64,000 nucleotides of DNA, from the NCBI GenBank assembly GCA_963662175.1, contig OY759218.1, positions 1,426,001 to 1,490,000 on the forward strand, read 5' to 3'. The notes beneath the pieces are model-generated. The model searched no databases. It saw only the letters and a list, made by a program, of their open reading frames with translations, and was not told the origin of the DNA. Below are positions 1 through 14,159 of the stretch, one piece after another. Within the stretch, counting starts at the first letter, position 1. Each line of letters starts with the position of its first letter. This DNA is from Aradus depressus (lineage: Eukaryota; Arthropoda; Insecta; Hemiptera; Aradidae). Made by a program: the position numbers and the translations under genes.

Positions 1-152
1 AATCAATAGAGCTATATGCAAAGTTTCATGACAATTGGTTTAGTAGAAGTTTGCATAAAGACAACTTTAAAAAGAAAGACGAAAACACAAACAGAATTGC
101 GAAATTATAAAAGTTAGTGCAACTTGTAGTGCGTAATGGAATATAACTTTAC

Positions 153-442
153 CTCTGCAACATTTTCTGGTCCTCCCAGTTCGTCAATAAGTTGATCCAG
201 CGTATTTGGAGGCAAACATTCACCCAATTCTTCAATATTTCTCAATAGTTCTTCCTTCATCGCGCATGCCTTCTCGATGGCCGAATGACTTGGAACTGCA
301 AACTTGGCGCTATGGTTATTAGCGGTCCGTTGTACTTTTGTCTGTCGAACGATCATTGAATCTATTTTTTCCTGAGTGGATAATGTTTTTTTCCCAGCAG
401 GTTTTGCAGGTTTACCTTTTTTTTTTCTTGATAACCATGGAT
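153..442 (-). CDS. sno: sno coding exon 16
   Basis: Encodes [19 protein letters not shown], then [20 protein letters not shown] and [20 protein letters not shown], a hallmark of SBNO C-terminal lobes. It ends GAG followed by GTAAAG, so the coding sequence goes on beyond the left edge. Confidence 0.95.
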
Positions 443-3400
443 CTAAAATAGATAAATAAATTATTAACAACTGTTGTAGTGTGTATGTCTGTGAATACGA
501 TAGAAAAATGAACGAACCGAAATTTTATATTTGTGTCCAGAACCCTCTAAGGTCGACACCTATTGATTTTCAGCCAAGTCAGTCAAACGGAAGGGGGATT
601 AGGGGGGGAGGCTTAACACAAAAACTTTAATGCTGTTGGAATGAATGAACTGACACGAAATTTCATATATAAATTCAAAGCCCATTAAGGACGACAGCAG
701 AATCAGCCGGGGGGAGGGGGCACAACTGAAAAATCTCAATAACTGCCGATGTAATGAATGTATTGACAGACAATTTGGTATGAGGATTCAGATATTGCGT
801 TTTCGACCAAACGGTCGAATGGCATTGGAAGGAGAGCGATTAATTGACTAATTCGTGCTATGGAAGTACATAGCCAGTGATTCACCGACGTCGTTTATCA
901 TCTTCCTTCCGAAGACAAGGTATAACTGAAAAACAACCAGTGATATTTTTTTGAAAATTTCGGTAGCTCAGTGGTATGCGTGCTTGCTTACTGAGCTTAA
1001 GGTCGCGGGTTCAAGACACGGCCGAGGCCCTTAGATTATTTCATCTGGGAAGTAAAATAAACCTAAGCACGCCGTCCTTCGGACGTCCCGTTAAGCGATG
1101 GTCCCGAGGCTGTACGATGTCAGGTACTCGTAAAAGACCCCTAACCTAGGTGAATACAAATGTATGGGCTCTGTCCACCAGGTGACGAAAGAGCGTAGTT
1201 AAAGCCCAAGCATGAGTCAAAATAACAACTAACACCTCACCTGGTCTACCTAAAACCGACCCCATTTATCAGGTGGGGTAAAATCTTGTAACACAATTCC
1301 CCCCCCTCCCCCCCCCAATCCCGGTGCTGTATTACATTCTCATAAAACCACGGGATGAATGTAACACAGTGTTTTTGTTTTTTATTAAATAAGCAATTGT
1401 TTTTATTTAACATCAAAATAGAAGACACTAAATTTAGGAAAGTTACACTTCTGTCTCATATTCACCCAATATTAAAATATAATAAAAATGTTACCTTCGC
1501 TATCACTATCATCGTCAAATGGATTGAAGTCGCTGCTAGCATTGCTTTCTTCAGAATGACAATGAAAATCGCTATCTCCGGTATCGGAAAGTGATAACTT
1601 AAATTCTGACCCGGAACTTGATCCTTCTGAGTCGGTCCCTGATGAATCTCGACGTACTCTCTTGAAAGCTCTAGCTGCCGCTTGCCTCACTGGAAATCAC
1701 AAATTTATTATTATTTTCTATTATACGTCTTAATTCATTAAATTATGTTGTATGGTTTATAGACGATTCCTGCATACCTCAGAAGAGGTCTGAGTGCTAC
1801 GCTAACAACCAAACAGTCAGGGCTTCAGCCAGTGATCCTAATCACTATATATACTACACAATTTTCCCAAATTAAAATGTAAGGAAGACGTTGGTTAGCC
1901 AGCAGCAATGTACTTTCTTCTGCTAGAATGTGATAAACTAAGTTTCTGTTCTCCCTCTCAAGTCCTCCTCTAGACCCGCCCTTCTTTCTGACTTATTTGG
2001 CTGAAATTTCATATTCAAATTCTAAGCCCTATAAGGATATCTAGTGATTTTCAGCCAAATCAGCCAAGGGAAAGGGGGGGAATTAGGGAGAGGCCTCTAA
2101 TAACTGATGTAATGAATGTATTGACACGAAATTTCATATTCAAATTCTAAGCCCTATAAGGATATCTAGTGATTTTCAGCCAAATCAGCCAAGGGAAAGG
2201 GGGGAATTAGGGAGAGGCCTCTAATAACTGATGTAATGAATGTATTGACACGAAATTTCATATGAAAAGTCAAAGCCCTATAAAGACAACACAGAATCAG
2301 CAGAAGGAGAGAAGCTTAACTCAAAAATCTCAACAACTGCTGGTGTAATAAATGTATCGACATGAAATTTTATATTTAAATTCAAAACCCCATATTGATG
2401 GCATCTATTAATTTTCCGCAAAATAAGCCGAAGGGATAGGGAGGGCCAGAGAAGGAGACTCAACTCAAATACCAAAATAACTGCCGATGTAATGAATGTA
2501 TCGACACAAAATTTAGTGAGAGGGTTCAGAAGCCTCTATGTAAGTCAAATATTGTGTTTTAGCCCAAACGCTTAGAAATTTGGCTTGCGCCAAGGGCTCT
2601 AGTGCGCAGTCTATACTAACTTGGTTTCCTCTTGCCGCTAGAAGAACCAGCCTCAGGAACACTGACACAATTTGCGTTGTTATTCACTGGACATTTTTTC
2701 TTTTCAATGCCAATCAATTGATTAATTCGGTTTCGATCAGGTGCTGGAAAATGTTTTTCTACTAACGTCTGAAGTACACCTCTACAATCAAAAAAGAAAA
2801 ACAGTTTTGATAATGACCAGTAAACATAATTTTGTCTCAAAAGCAGGTTGGTCCGCCTCCTCTGTGTTAGTTAAGAGGCCAGCTTCCTCTGTGTCTGGTA
2901 CAAAGGCTGCAGCTGGCCCTTGTTGAAGGTAAGCCGACTGCCTGCTTTCTATGTGTACCTATCCATACTCCAGTCGATTTAGGAGGTTGTGGTGCCGGAT
3001 ATTTACAAAACCACTCCGTACTCAACTCTAGTCCAGATCTCCTGTAACCATTTAATTGAAACACAATAAAAAAAAATCTCATACTTTGCGGTAGATACAA
3101 AATCTGTGAGTTCTCCATCGTCTCTTTCCAATTGTTCTAATGTTCGGGCTTCGCCAGTAGACTGCAATCCAATAACGACACATTTGCCACATTTTACAGC
3201 TTCCCTGTAAGAATAAAAAAAAATTGAACAGATTACATATTGAAAGGCAGGAGGAAATAAGTTGAAAAAGGCGATTCACATTTTCTTTTTCATTAACAAC
3301 GTATAATAAGTTATGTATGAAATAATACCTTGCAATTGCGACTGCGAATTTCACCTTGGCTGCTATACATAAATATTTGAAAAATCGTTGATGAGATGAC

Positions 3401-6400
3401 CAAAATTGCCCCCACATCGTCTTTTTCATTCTATTTTCAGCGTCAATCAGTTCAGCAGCTTCTTGAAATTTTTGCATAGCATCAACCCACTAAAACAGAA
3501 AAAAAGGAAAATTCCACTAATTTAAAATTAAGAAGAAATATTCTGGTTCCGGTAAAATATTGACCGATAAGTGATTTAATTTTGTAGGTTATTGGTTGGA
3601 GGGGCATAATGTGCCAACTCCAGATGAGCCAACCAGATTTGCAATTCGGGAAATTTCTTGAAAACATTATTTTAATACTTACAAGTTTAACTGAATTGTC
3701 ATAGATGCCAATAAAGTCATCTGATAGTGAGACCTCTTCAATTTTAAAGGCTACACCATGAAAACTCAGTTGTCGTGCAATGTACATTCCTCGAAGTTTC
3801 ATATCCATGGCAACAATTTCCATAGCTCCAACACCACTATTAAGAAATAATACAAAAAATAATTAGATTATTAAATATAATAGATTCAAGAAAATTGGGA
3901 GCTTAAATTTAAAAAAAACATGATAAAAATAATAGTTTACACGAAAATTCTACGCAGAGAGTATGTCTATGTACAATATTCGATTTTATTAAATAACTAG
4001 CAGTATATTCGGCGTTACCCGGGGAAATTTGACTTTTTCTCATAATATCTCTCATGGATTTCCTAGGTGATTCTTCGAAAGTACATTCATGACGTTGCGA
4101 TTTTCATTGATTCACAAGGATATGAGGCATATAGTCCTTCAATTCCCAGAAAAAGGCAATGATATTCTTTGTTTAGTATAAAAGCAAATTTTAGGCATCG
4201 GTGGTCATAGTAGCTCGTAATTGCGAAGCAACAGCGGACCCCACCTAGACGCTAACGCTGAACAACGCTGGGCACCACAGCTAATATTTGACGTGCGACA
4301 ATGGACACCCGGGTACTATGTGCCGTGCGACGGTGGGCGCCATGTTTTTCCTGCGGCCGAGGACACTTCGCGCGGGAATGCCCCAAGCTAGGTCGCAGAG
4401 AGTCGGCTTGCGACACCTCAACGGGGTTCACTGGGTCGAAGGCCCCAAACTTTTGCTCTCCGACGGTTGCCTCGACGGCGAAGAGCCTCCCAGGACCGGG
4501 GCAGCGATTATAAATGTTATTGGTCAGATCAGGCCCTTCGTGACGATCTCGTTATGCCTCCCAAGAGGCGATCGGCAATTATTAGTCGACACGGGGGCTG
4601 GTATCTCGCATTTCGGAAGCCAATAGAGGGGATGCCCGTCGTAAAGACCCCGGAGAGGGCGAGAGGAGTCACGGGCGAACCGTTGCGAGTTCAAGGTGTT
4701 CAGCGGTTGGGTCTAGAGTGCGGAAGGAAGAGAAAGGACCAGTCCTTCATCATCGCCGACTTAGACATAGATTGCGATGGCATCCTAGGTTTAGACGCCA
4801 TGGAGAGCCTGGGATTGATGGTAGACACCGGGACCAGGGGAGTACTGGAGGAGGGTCGAACAGTTTGGAGTCCCATGAAGTTGGGGTAGCGTAAAGATGG
4901 GATGAGGCTATCGCTCACGTAAATAGTGTGGGGGTCGTCCCAGTAGGGGACCGGAGCGCGGGAAACAGGGCTATTGACAGATCTATTGACGAGCAAGTTG
5001 GCCCATCTACAGGGAGAGGATGCGGGGCTTATTCGAGAAGTGGTTATGGCATACAAGGATACCTTCATAGACTCCGAGGGCAGCCGACTAGGGTGCACTG
5101 CTAAGATCCAACACCGGATCGATACGAGTGACGCCCGCCCCATTGTCAAGGCTCCGTACAGAGTGCCACATCAGATGATTTATTAGAGAAAGAAATTATT
5201 GTGCATTCGGATAGCCCCTGGGCCGCCCCCGTGGTATTGGTCCGGAAGAAGACCGAAGATGGTTCCGAGAAATTCAGATTTTGCACAGATTTTCGGGCTC
5301 ACCTCTGTGACTACGTTCCCCTCCTATCCAATTCCGAAAATTCACGAAACCCTTGAAGGGCTGGGAAAAAGCGAAATATTCAGCACCGTTGACCTAGCCT
5401 CTGGATACCACCAGATCATGATATCAAAAGAGGATCAGCCGAAGACGGGATTCTCTACTCCGGACGGGCACTATCATTATCAACGAATGGCGTTCGACCT
5501 TGCCGGGTGCAACTGCCACTTTCCAGCTGTTGATGGACAGGGTTCTCGCGGGTATCAAAGACACCGTCTGTTTCGTGTATCTGGATGATGAGATTATTCA
5601 CAGTTCTTCCATGAGGGAACATGCTCAAAGATTGTCTTAGGCAAACCTCAAGGTGAACGTGGAGAAGTGTCACTTAGCGACGGACAAAGTAAGATACCTG
5701 GGTCACATCGTCAGTAGGGAGGGAGTATTGCCGGATCCCGCAAAGATAGAGGCGGTCAGGGCTTACCGGCGTCCCGGAATGTCAAGGAAGTTCGACCCTT
5801 CCTGGGCCTGGTGGGCTACTATAGAAGGTTCATCCGGGACTTCGCCGCCAAAGCCCGTCCCCTCACCCAGTTGACTAAGCAGGATATTAAGTTTGCATGG
5901 GGCACTGCAGAGCAATCCGCATTCGAGACGTTGAGGAAGGCACTATGCTCGGACGACGTGCTAGCATACCCAGATTTTAATTTACCCTTCATTCTGGCGG
6001 TGGACGCTTCGGATATGGCCCTAGGTGCAGTCCTGTCCCAGATGCAGGAAGGACAGGAAAGGCCGATCGCCTATGCCAGTCGACAACTCACTCAGGCTGA
6101 AAAAAACTATTCTGCTACCGAGAAGGAGATGCTTGCAGCAGTGTGGTCGACCAAGCATTGCCGATGCTACCTATATGGACGGAGATTCAGGCTTATCACT
6201 GACCATGCGGCACTTCGCTGACTTCTCACCGTCAAGGACCCATCATCGAGGTTGTCACGCTGGCAACAGCGGCTCGCGGAGTTCGAATATGAACCCATAT
6301 ACAAACCAGGCCGTATACACTACAACGGGGACGCGTTAAGCAGATATGTTGGCTTGAATCGCTCCAAAAGCGGTGGTTGGTCGGCGGAGAAAATTCGACA

Positions 6401-9400
6401 GAACCAAGAAGTGGACCCGGAATGTGAGAAAATTTTGAGAGGGCGGGACAACACTTGCAGAAAGAAAATAGTGGGCTCTTGTTCGTCGGAGTCCCTGGGA
6501 CAAGAGACTGGAAATTGGCTGTCCCGGAGGCCATGAAGAAGTCAGTCCTGGAGTGGTGTCACGAGTTGCCCTGCTCTGGCCACGCTGGGGTGGATTGAAC
6601 CCTAAGTGTGGTGCAAAAGAAATATTTTTGGAAGGGAATGCGCCGGGATGTGAAAGCTCCCGTAGAGGCCTGTAGAAGCTGTTTAGAAAGGAATAATACT
6701 CACCCAATGCGAGCTCCTTTAGGAGACATGTTTCAACCCAAACGCCCGTTCGAGTTGGTGTCATTGCACATAGTAGGGCCTCTTCCACGGAAGGCAAGTG
6801 GCAAAGGAAATAGGTACTTGCTAACGTTCGTGGACCACTTCTCGAGATATACGGAAGCAATTCCACTGACTGGTACCACCGCGAAAGAAGTGGCTCAAGC
6901 ATTTGTATCCCAAATTGTGGCCAGACATGGGGTGCCTGGAAAACGTCTGACGGATCAGGAGGCGAACTTCACTTCTGACTTAATGAAGGCGACATGCCGA
7001 GTGTTAGATGTAAAAAAATTACAGACGACGGCTTACCATCCCCAGTCGAACGGCATGTTGGAACGGTTCCATCGAACATTGACAAATATGCTCTCCCATT
7101 ACGTTCGAAGGGATGGGACTGACTGGGACAAATGGGTTCCACCAATGCTGATGGCATACAATAGTACCCCCCATTCCTCTACGGGGTACACTCCGAACTT
7201 TTTGGTGTCCGGGCGGGAGTTGGACCTTCCCACTCCGTGTCCCCTAAGCCCTGAATTTGACCCGGAAGGCGACGAACAGCCATACGCTTACGAACTACAG
7301 GAGAGACCAGCAGAAGCGTTCAGCGACGCAGAAGAGCAGGCTAAGAGGAGCCACGAGGTCAACGTGCGGTTCTACGATAAGCGTTCTAAGCAACCCAAGT
7401 ACGAGAAGGGCCAATGGGTCTATTTACACTGCCCGGCAGTCCCACCAAGCACATGCAGGAAGTTCTACAGACCATGGAAGGGTCCCTTTCGCATCGTGGA
7501 GCGTGTCTCGGAACTAAACCTCCTTCTAGAACTGACCCCGGGAATCTGTTTGCGGGTACCTCCCAGGCTCAGATGCATGCCTATTATGCGGTCAGATCCC
7601 AGTGTATTCACGCAGGATAGACGACTGTTACGGAGTATAACATTTCAGGTCACGGGACATTGCCTGTGGCTGAAGGCTGCACTTGGCTCGCTGACGACTA
7701 CAAACTAATGGCGACGAGTAGTGGCATCACCACCATGGCACTACCAAAGAGTAATCATCGACCCCTAGTCCTCCCAGAAATCTTGTTACTCCGCGACGCG
7801 CCAGGCACGCCTCTACCCGAGGAAGTAGTCATTCCCGCTATCAACACGTTGGCAGAAGAAGGGCAGGTATGGGTAGGGGAACAGGAGGCAACGGAGACTC
7901 GTCTTAAAACGCTTCTGGCGAGAATGCGTCTCAACCAGAAATCAGACAACCAGCGCAGATTGGTGTACGGAGGCGGAGGCTCAGTTGTCAGCTTGTTACT
8001 GATACCGTTGGTTTTCGTAGTCGTGCGACTCAGATCCAGGTGAGAACGAGAGAGCCAAGCCGGCGTGAAGCCCCAGCGGGAAGAGGAAGTCTCTAGCCTA
8101 GAGATTCCAGTGGCGCCTTGCTCCAGACGGGTTTTCTTCGACGATTCACAAGAAGCAACTGGCAGTGAGTGACGGTGAAAAGAAAGGTACTCTAGAGAGT
8201 ATATAGTATATCACTAACCGTTTTTCCACGGCAGAAATGAAGTCATTAAAATCGGGAAAAGGCGTTCCTTCACCCCACATACCAAGCCGTGTCATATAGG
8301 CCATATTGCGAGGCTCTGAAGCACCGGTAGCGGAGGCGTAGACCACTCTGGACTTTGGTAACTTATTTTGCAGTTCAAGAACAGTTAAGCCGGTTTTCGT
8401 CGGCTTCGATGAACCAACTGGGCATAAATTTTTTGCTCTGTGACACTCATCAAAAACAATCTTTTAAAAAATGTTGAGGAAAACCAAAAAAATTAAATTA
8501 CTATGAATAATAAAAAATATTGTAGAAAAGTACACACTAAGAAACTTAAATTATGTTATTAAAACTTAAATAAGAAAACGATAGTAATTTTCATTAGAAA
8601 CATAATGTGGTCAGTGTGATGCAGAGTTGGGCATTAGCTAGCTAATTTTTAGTTAGCTAAGGTGTAACTACAGCTAATAGCTTAAACAGAATTAGTTGCG
8701 ATAAAAATGCAGTTAATTTAGCTATTAACTGTTTTCACGCAGCTAATTTTTACAACTAAATTAGCTTTTAGTTGAAATAAACAGCTAATTGTTTTAAGCT
8801 ACAGAAAATAATCAGTGGAAAGACTATTTTCGTTTGCGAAAAATACAAACAGGCCAAAACCGAATCGAGAGTGGTATCAAACGCCAATGAATTTATTTAT
8901 AATGAAGAAGAATAGTTTAGTTTTTTTTCTTAAATTTTTAAACGATTATTTGTAAATATTTCAATATTAATAATTAAAGTATTTTTTTTATTATTATTTT
9001 TTTTTTTTGCTCAAGGTTTAAAAGATTATTTTGAAGTATGTATATATTTTATTTTAATATTGAAAATTTAAATGTGTTTTCTGCAAAATGTTAATATTTA
9101 TTTTCCTTGAAATTCAAGTACCTACATACATATCAAAAAGCAAAACAATTAACAATGTTATTTATTAGTTTGTAGTTGTAAAGATACCTATTTCAGCTAA
9201 TAGCTAATTTAGTTACAAGAATCAACTATGGGCAAACAGATAACTCATCTTCAGCTCTTAGTCCATTACACTACAGCTAATTTAGCTATAGTTTTTAGCT
9301 ATTAGTTATAGCTGATTTTTGCCCAACTCTGGTGTGATGCAACCTCGTTTCTCGAGTTACAGGACCTACGTAATAATAATAATTTTATTTCCGTTAAACC

Positions 9401-12400
9401 AATACATGGTAATAAGATACGTACAAACATATAAATAGTGTATATGCTAAATTATACATTATAATTAAATTATAAAAAAACTAATTATAAGAGTTTCGTA
9501 TTATGTCTACGGAACCCTAAAAAAATCAATAAAAGGATACCAGTCCGTCAAAATCATCCCCACACCATTGAATGAGCTGCTTCAAACGGGATTTGTACTT
9601 TCCACTCGACTGTGACGATTCTCCAATTAGTGCTGAATAGGTTGAGAAAATTACTCCTCTTTTTACATTACCGTTGACAGCTGAGGAAATTTTAGCATAC
9701 TTCAACTAAAAAAAAAAAAATTGATATTACAAAAAATGTATAACTCTATCAATACATATAAAGGTAAAATACGAGTGACAAAGAAGTCAAGAGAACGTTT
9801 TTTAAAAAAAAAAAATCAGTTTAACCCTCCGGCATCGCACCCTTGGTTTTTGAACACAGCAGGTGCACATTGCATGGAGTGCCAACGTAGACGTCAGGAG
9901 AAGGCACAAACACTCACCCAATTTGCAACGGGCCTCAAGAAGTTGTATGCTCGAGCCTACCCATATAGGGAGGGACCCGAAAAACAGAAGGCCCTAACGG
10001 ACCTATTTTTGTCTGGACTGAGAAATAAGGAGACCCGACTACATACTGCCCTGACGCGCTACAGTTCAGTTGACTCGGCGCTCAGGCGGGCGTTGGTTGT
10101 AGAATCTACCTGCGCTTTGTATGGACCGCCGTCTGATGTCGCGGAGATTCGAGGTGAGTGGCAGGAGCAGGGCGGTGGTGTGGTCGAGGGCACTGCGGCT
10201 ACTATTTCAAACGATCAGGTGCCGCTCAGAAACTTTATCCAAGATCATAAAGCCCACATACTAGCGCAAGGGGCCTAACTCGCCGAACTGACTAAAGCTG
10301 TGTCCAGGTTGACGGCTCGGGTGGATGCAGGAAACAGGCAGCCTAGAGGGGTCCACCGTTGTCTGACATGCTGGACCTGCGGGAAAGAGGGGCACGTAAA
10401 GGCTTCCTGTCCGGGAAACTGAAGGGGGCCACCAACGAGGGCCAGTTGGTGGTCTGCAAACATCTGGCTCCAGCTGTCTCGGATAGCACCCGTCTGCGGG
10501 GTAATTGTGTGGACATCGAGATACACGGCCAACGAATAGTAGCCCTAGTTGACACGGGGGCCACCGTGTCGATGCTTAGTCTGAACTGCGCCCAGCGTTT
10601 GGGCCTGCGACCGCAGGAGCAACCACGTTGCAGGCTCACTGCTGCAAATGCAGAGGAAATCCAAACAGCAGGGTTTGTTGACGCCCAATTAAAGATGGGT
10701 GAGGGCACGTATGAACATCGGTGCATTGTGGGAGACGTCCGTTTCGATGTTATATTGGAAGTTGATTTTCTGAGGGAGAACAATGCCCGGCTGTCATTCA
10801 AAGAGGATTCATTGGAGATGAAAGACAACCGAGTCCCATTACGTGCTGTGGGTGTCCATCTAGACCGTAATCTAGACGTCGTCCTTGGGAAGACTGTTAC
10901 GGTGCCGGGATATCACGAAATTATCATTACAGCCCCCCTTTCCGTGGAAGAGGGAAGGGAAGTTGTGTTTGAGCCGAGAAAGCGAACTGAGGAAAAGACG
11001 GGTATCCGGCTAGCTCGAGTTGCAGCTGTGGTGTGGAAGGGTGAGATCCCTTTGCGCTTACTGAAGCCTTGTTCTGATGAGAAAATATTATACGCTAAGA
11101 CATGCCTTGGTCAGGTAGAGGTGACCCTGGAGGGCATTGGAGTGGTCGAAGAAGATCGTCGACAACAAGAGGTAGGACCGAGGGACGTGGACGTTGAAGC
11201 ACTGTTCCGCGTGAACGACATGGTGCTGGGTGTTGGTCAGAAAGAGGGTGTCGTATGGCTTCTTCGGGACTTCGTTGGTTCTCTGGGTTCCACGGAAATG
11301 GGTCGGACTACGTTGGTGCAGCACAAGATTGTGACCAAGGGCGCCGCGCCGATCAGGCAGCCGGTGCGCAGGATCCCGTACCAGCGGCGGCAGGAAGTTA
11401 GGCGACTAATGTCAGAAATGTTAGAGCAAGATGTTAACGAGCCATCCAAGTCCCCGTGGGCCAGCCCGATAGTTCTGGTCTCCAAGAAAGATGGGTGCAT
11501 CAGATTTTGCGTAGACTACCTCGACAATTTAACGGGTGCAAAATATTTTTGTCATTAGACCTCGCGGCAGGCTACTGGCAGATATGTGTGGAGGAAACTG
11601 ACCGAGAGAAAACAGCTTTTGTGACCACAGAGGGCCTGTATCAGTTCAGGGTTTTGCCGTTCGGGCCTTGTAATGCACCCGGCACATTTCAGAGGCTCAT
11701 GGACTTGGTACTGGGAAGGCTGAAGTGGACCACTGTCATTGTCTACCTTGACGATATCGTTGTGTGGAGCGCCACTGTGGAAGAACACCTAGCCAGACTA
11801 CGCGAAGTGTTTGAAAGGATTCGACATGCAGGCCCTAAGTTGAAGCCCCGCAAGTGTCAAATCCTTTCTGGGACATGACGTGCCGGCTGAGGGTGTCGCC
11901 ACAGACCCGGGAAAGATTGAAGCTGTGCGCAACTGGCCCGTTCCTACGAACATGAGTGCTCTGCGGTCCTTCCTTGGGTTTGCTGCGTACTATAGGCGCT
12001 TCGTGAACAACTTTGCCGAGCTGGCATCGCCTTTATATGGGGCCGTCAAAAAGGGAAGCAAGTTGCAGTTTGGGCCAGAGCTGCAGCAATATTTTCAAGA
12101 ACTGAAGACCGCACTGACATCTGCCCGTTTTAGGTTTGCCGCAAGCTAAAGGAGCATTTGTGGTCGATTGTGACGCCAGTGAGGTAGGCCTAGGGGCAGT
12201 CTTGAGTCAAGTGCAAGACGGAGTAGAGAAGGTCTTTGGATATGCTAGCCGAGCCCTGTCGAAGGCGGAACGTCACTATTGCACCACACGCAAAGAAATG
12301 CTGGCCTTGGTGTTTGGAGTGCGGCACTTTCGATTTTACTTGTATGGACAGAAGTTCACCGTCCGGACGGATCATAATTCCCTTAAATGGTTGCGATCGT

Positions 12401-14113
12401 TTATGGAACTGGAAGGACAGGTCGCTCGGTGGCTCGAATTACGATCGCCCTATGATTTCGACGTCATCCACCGTCCTGGAAAACTACACGGAAACGCTGA
12501 TGGACTGTCCCGATCATGTGCGCAGTGTCAGGGAAAGCAAAGATCAAGAAAGATCGCCGGTAGCGAAGATGAAGCGGAGCCCTAAGAGGAAGTAGATGAA
12601 TGGTCCACTGTGGAGAACAGAGTGGCCGGCGAGTGGCTGGGAGCTGTGGTGTCGGATGACACTGTGTCGAAGGCCCAGGAGAACGACCCGTTGCTTGGCA
12701 CGGTGCTCCAGTGGATTGCGCAGGGAGCCCGGCCACCTTTTGGCGAAGTCAAAGGAAAGAATCCAAAATTAATCAGCTTGTGGACGCAATGGAGTCGGCT
12801 GGAGAAGCGTGAAGGCTTGCTTATGAGGAGATGGGACGAGGAAGGGAAACCCGCGCGACATCAGCTTGTGCTCCCTCAGGCGTTAGTGGACACGGTGTTG
12901 GAGGGTCTTCATGATAGCCCAGCCGGGGGAACGCATCCAGGGATCACAAGGACACTGTGCTAGGTAAGAAATCGGTACTACTGGCCAGGTCACAGAAAGG
13001 ATGTTGAGGCATGGGTGAGTGCTTGTCCGGGGTGCGGAGCAAAGAAAGGGGCACGGAGGGCGCCAATGCAGAGAGTCCTGGCCGGCTTCCCGTTCCAGAG
13101 GGTGGCCGTCGACATCCTGGGGCCGCTACCGCGAACACGTGGTGACACAGGTACATCCTGGTGGCGGCCGACTACTTTACGAAGTGAGTGGAAGCCTACC
13201 CGCTGAAAAACATTGAAAGTGAGACGGTGGCGAGCACACTCATTCAGGAGTTCTTTACTCGCAGACCAATACCTAATGCACACAGACCAGGGCCGCCAGT
13301 TTGAATCTCGCCTCTTCTCCGAGCTGGCAGCCAAGCTCGGAATAAAGAAGACCCGCATCACCCCCTATCATCCGGAGTCGGATGGCTTAGTTGAAAGATT
13401 CAACAGAACTTTATGCAGCATGCTCAGCCATTACGCCAGAGATCGGCAAGACAATTGGGATCACTCTCTGCCGCTGGTGATAATGGCGTACCGATCGAGC
13501 AGACATGAGACGACCGGTCTTACGCCCTACTATGCCCTGTTCGGTCGGGAAGTTAGGCTGCCCATTGACATAATGTATGGGCAGCCTGAAGACGAGACTA
13601 TACTCGACGATTTTGATTCACGACGAGTCCAGCGTATGGAAGAAGCCCCCCAGTTCGTACGGGAAGTGCAAAAGAAAGAGCAAGACCGACAGAAAGATTA
13701 CTATGACCAGAGGAGCATGGAGAGCCATCTTCAGGAAGGGGACAAGGTCTGGATGTGGAGTCCTTTTGTGGGCAGAGGTCGGACTCCCAAGCTGCACCGA
13801 CCCTGGGCGGGACCGTACAAGATTTTAAAAAAGTTGTCCGATGTCACATTCCGAATCCAGGCTCAGGAGGGACGACGGAAGCGATTCGTGGTACATAACA
13901 GGCTGAAGGTGTACAGACCTTCACCTCGGGTCCCACCTCAGCCTCCCCGGGGAGGACAAGAGTGTAGCGGCCTGGCCGCTAGTATTGTTGTTAATATTTG
14001 ATGATATTTTTAAAATAATATGTTGTGTGATTGTTGATAAAAAGGCTCCCAGTTGAAAATATTAAAATCTAAAAAAATATAGAATATCTTGTTAAAAATA
14101 AAGTGGTTATTTG

Positions 14114-14159
<46 letters not shown>

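Larger units (their letters stand above)
4210..8150 (+). mobile_element. degenerate Ty3/Gypsy retrotransposon A in a sno intron
   Basis: Plus strand, opposite to sno. Domains are in Gypsy order: zinc knuckle, protease, RT, RNase H, integrase. Frames are broken many times and no LTR pair could be found, so boundaries are approximate. It occupies nearly all of the intron between the exons at 3836 and 8219. Replication machinery of the Metaviridae type, decayed; no infectious potential is implied. Confidence 0.85.

Noticed and set aside
955..1020. tRNA gene
   Set aside because: A- and B-box-like words are present, but the arms do not pair, and the sequence runs into a SINE body found five times.
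2867..3084. Extra sno exon in the intron between 3085 and 2781
   Set aside because: The frame there lacks SNO similarity, and the flanking exons join in phase without it.
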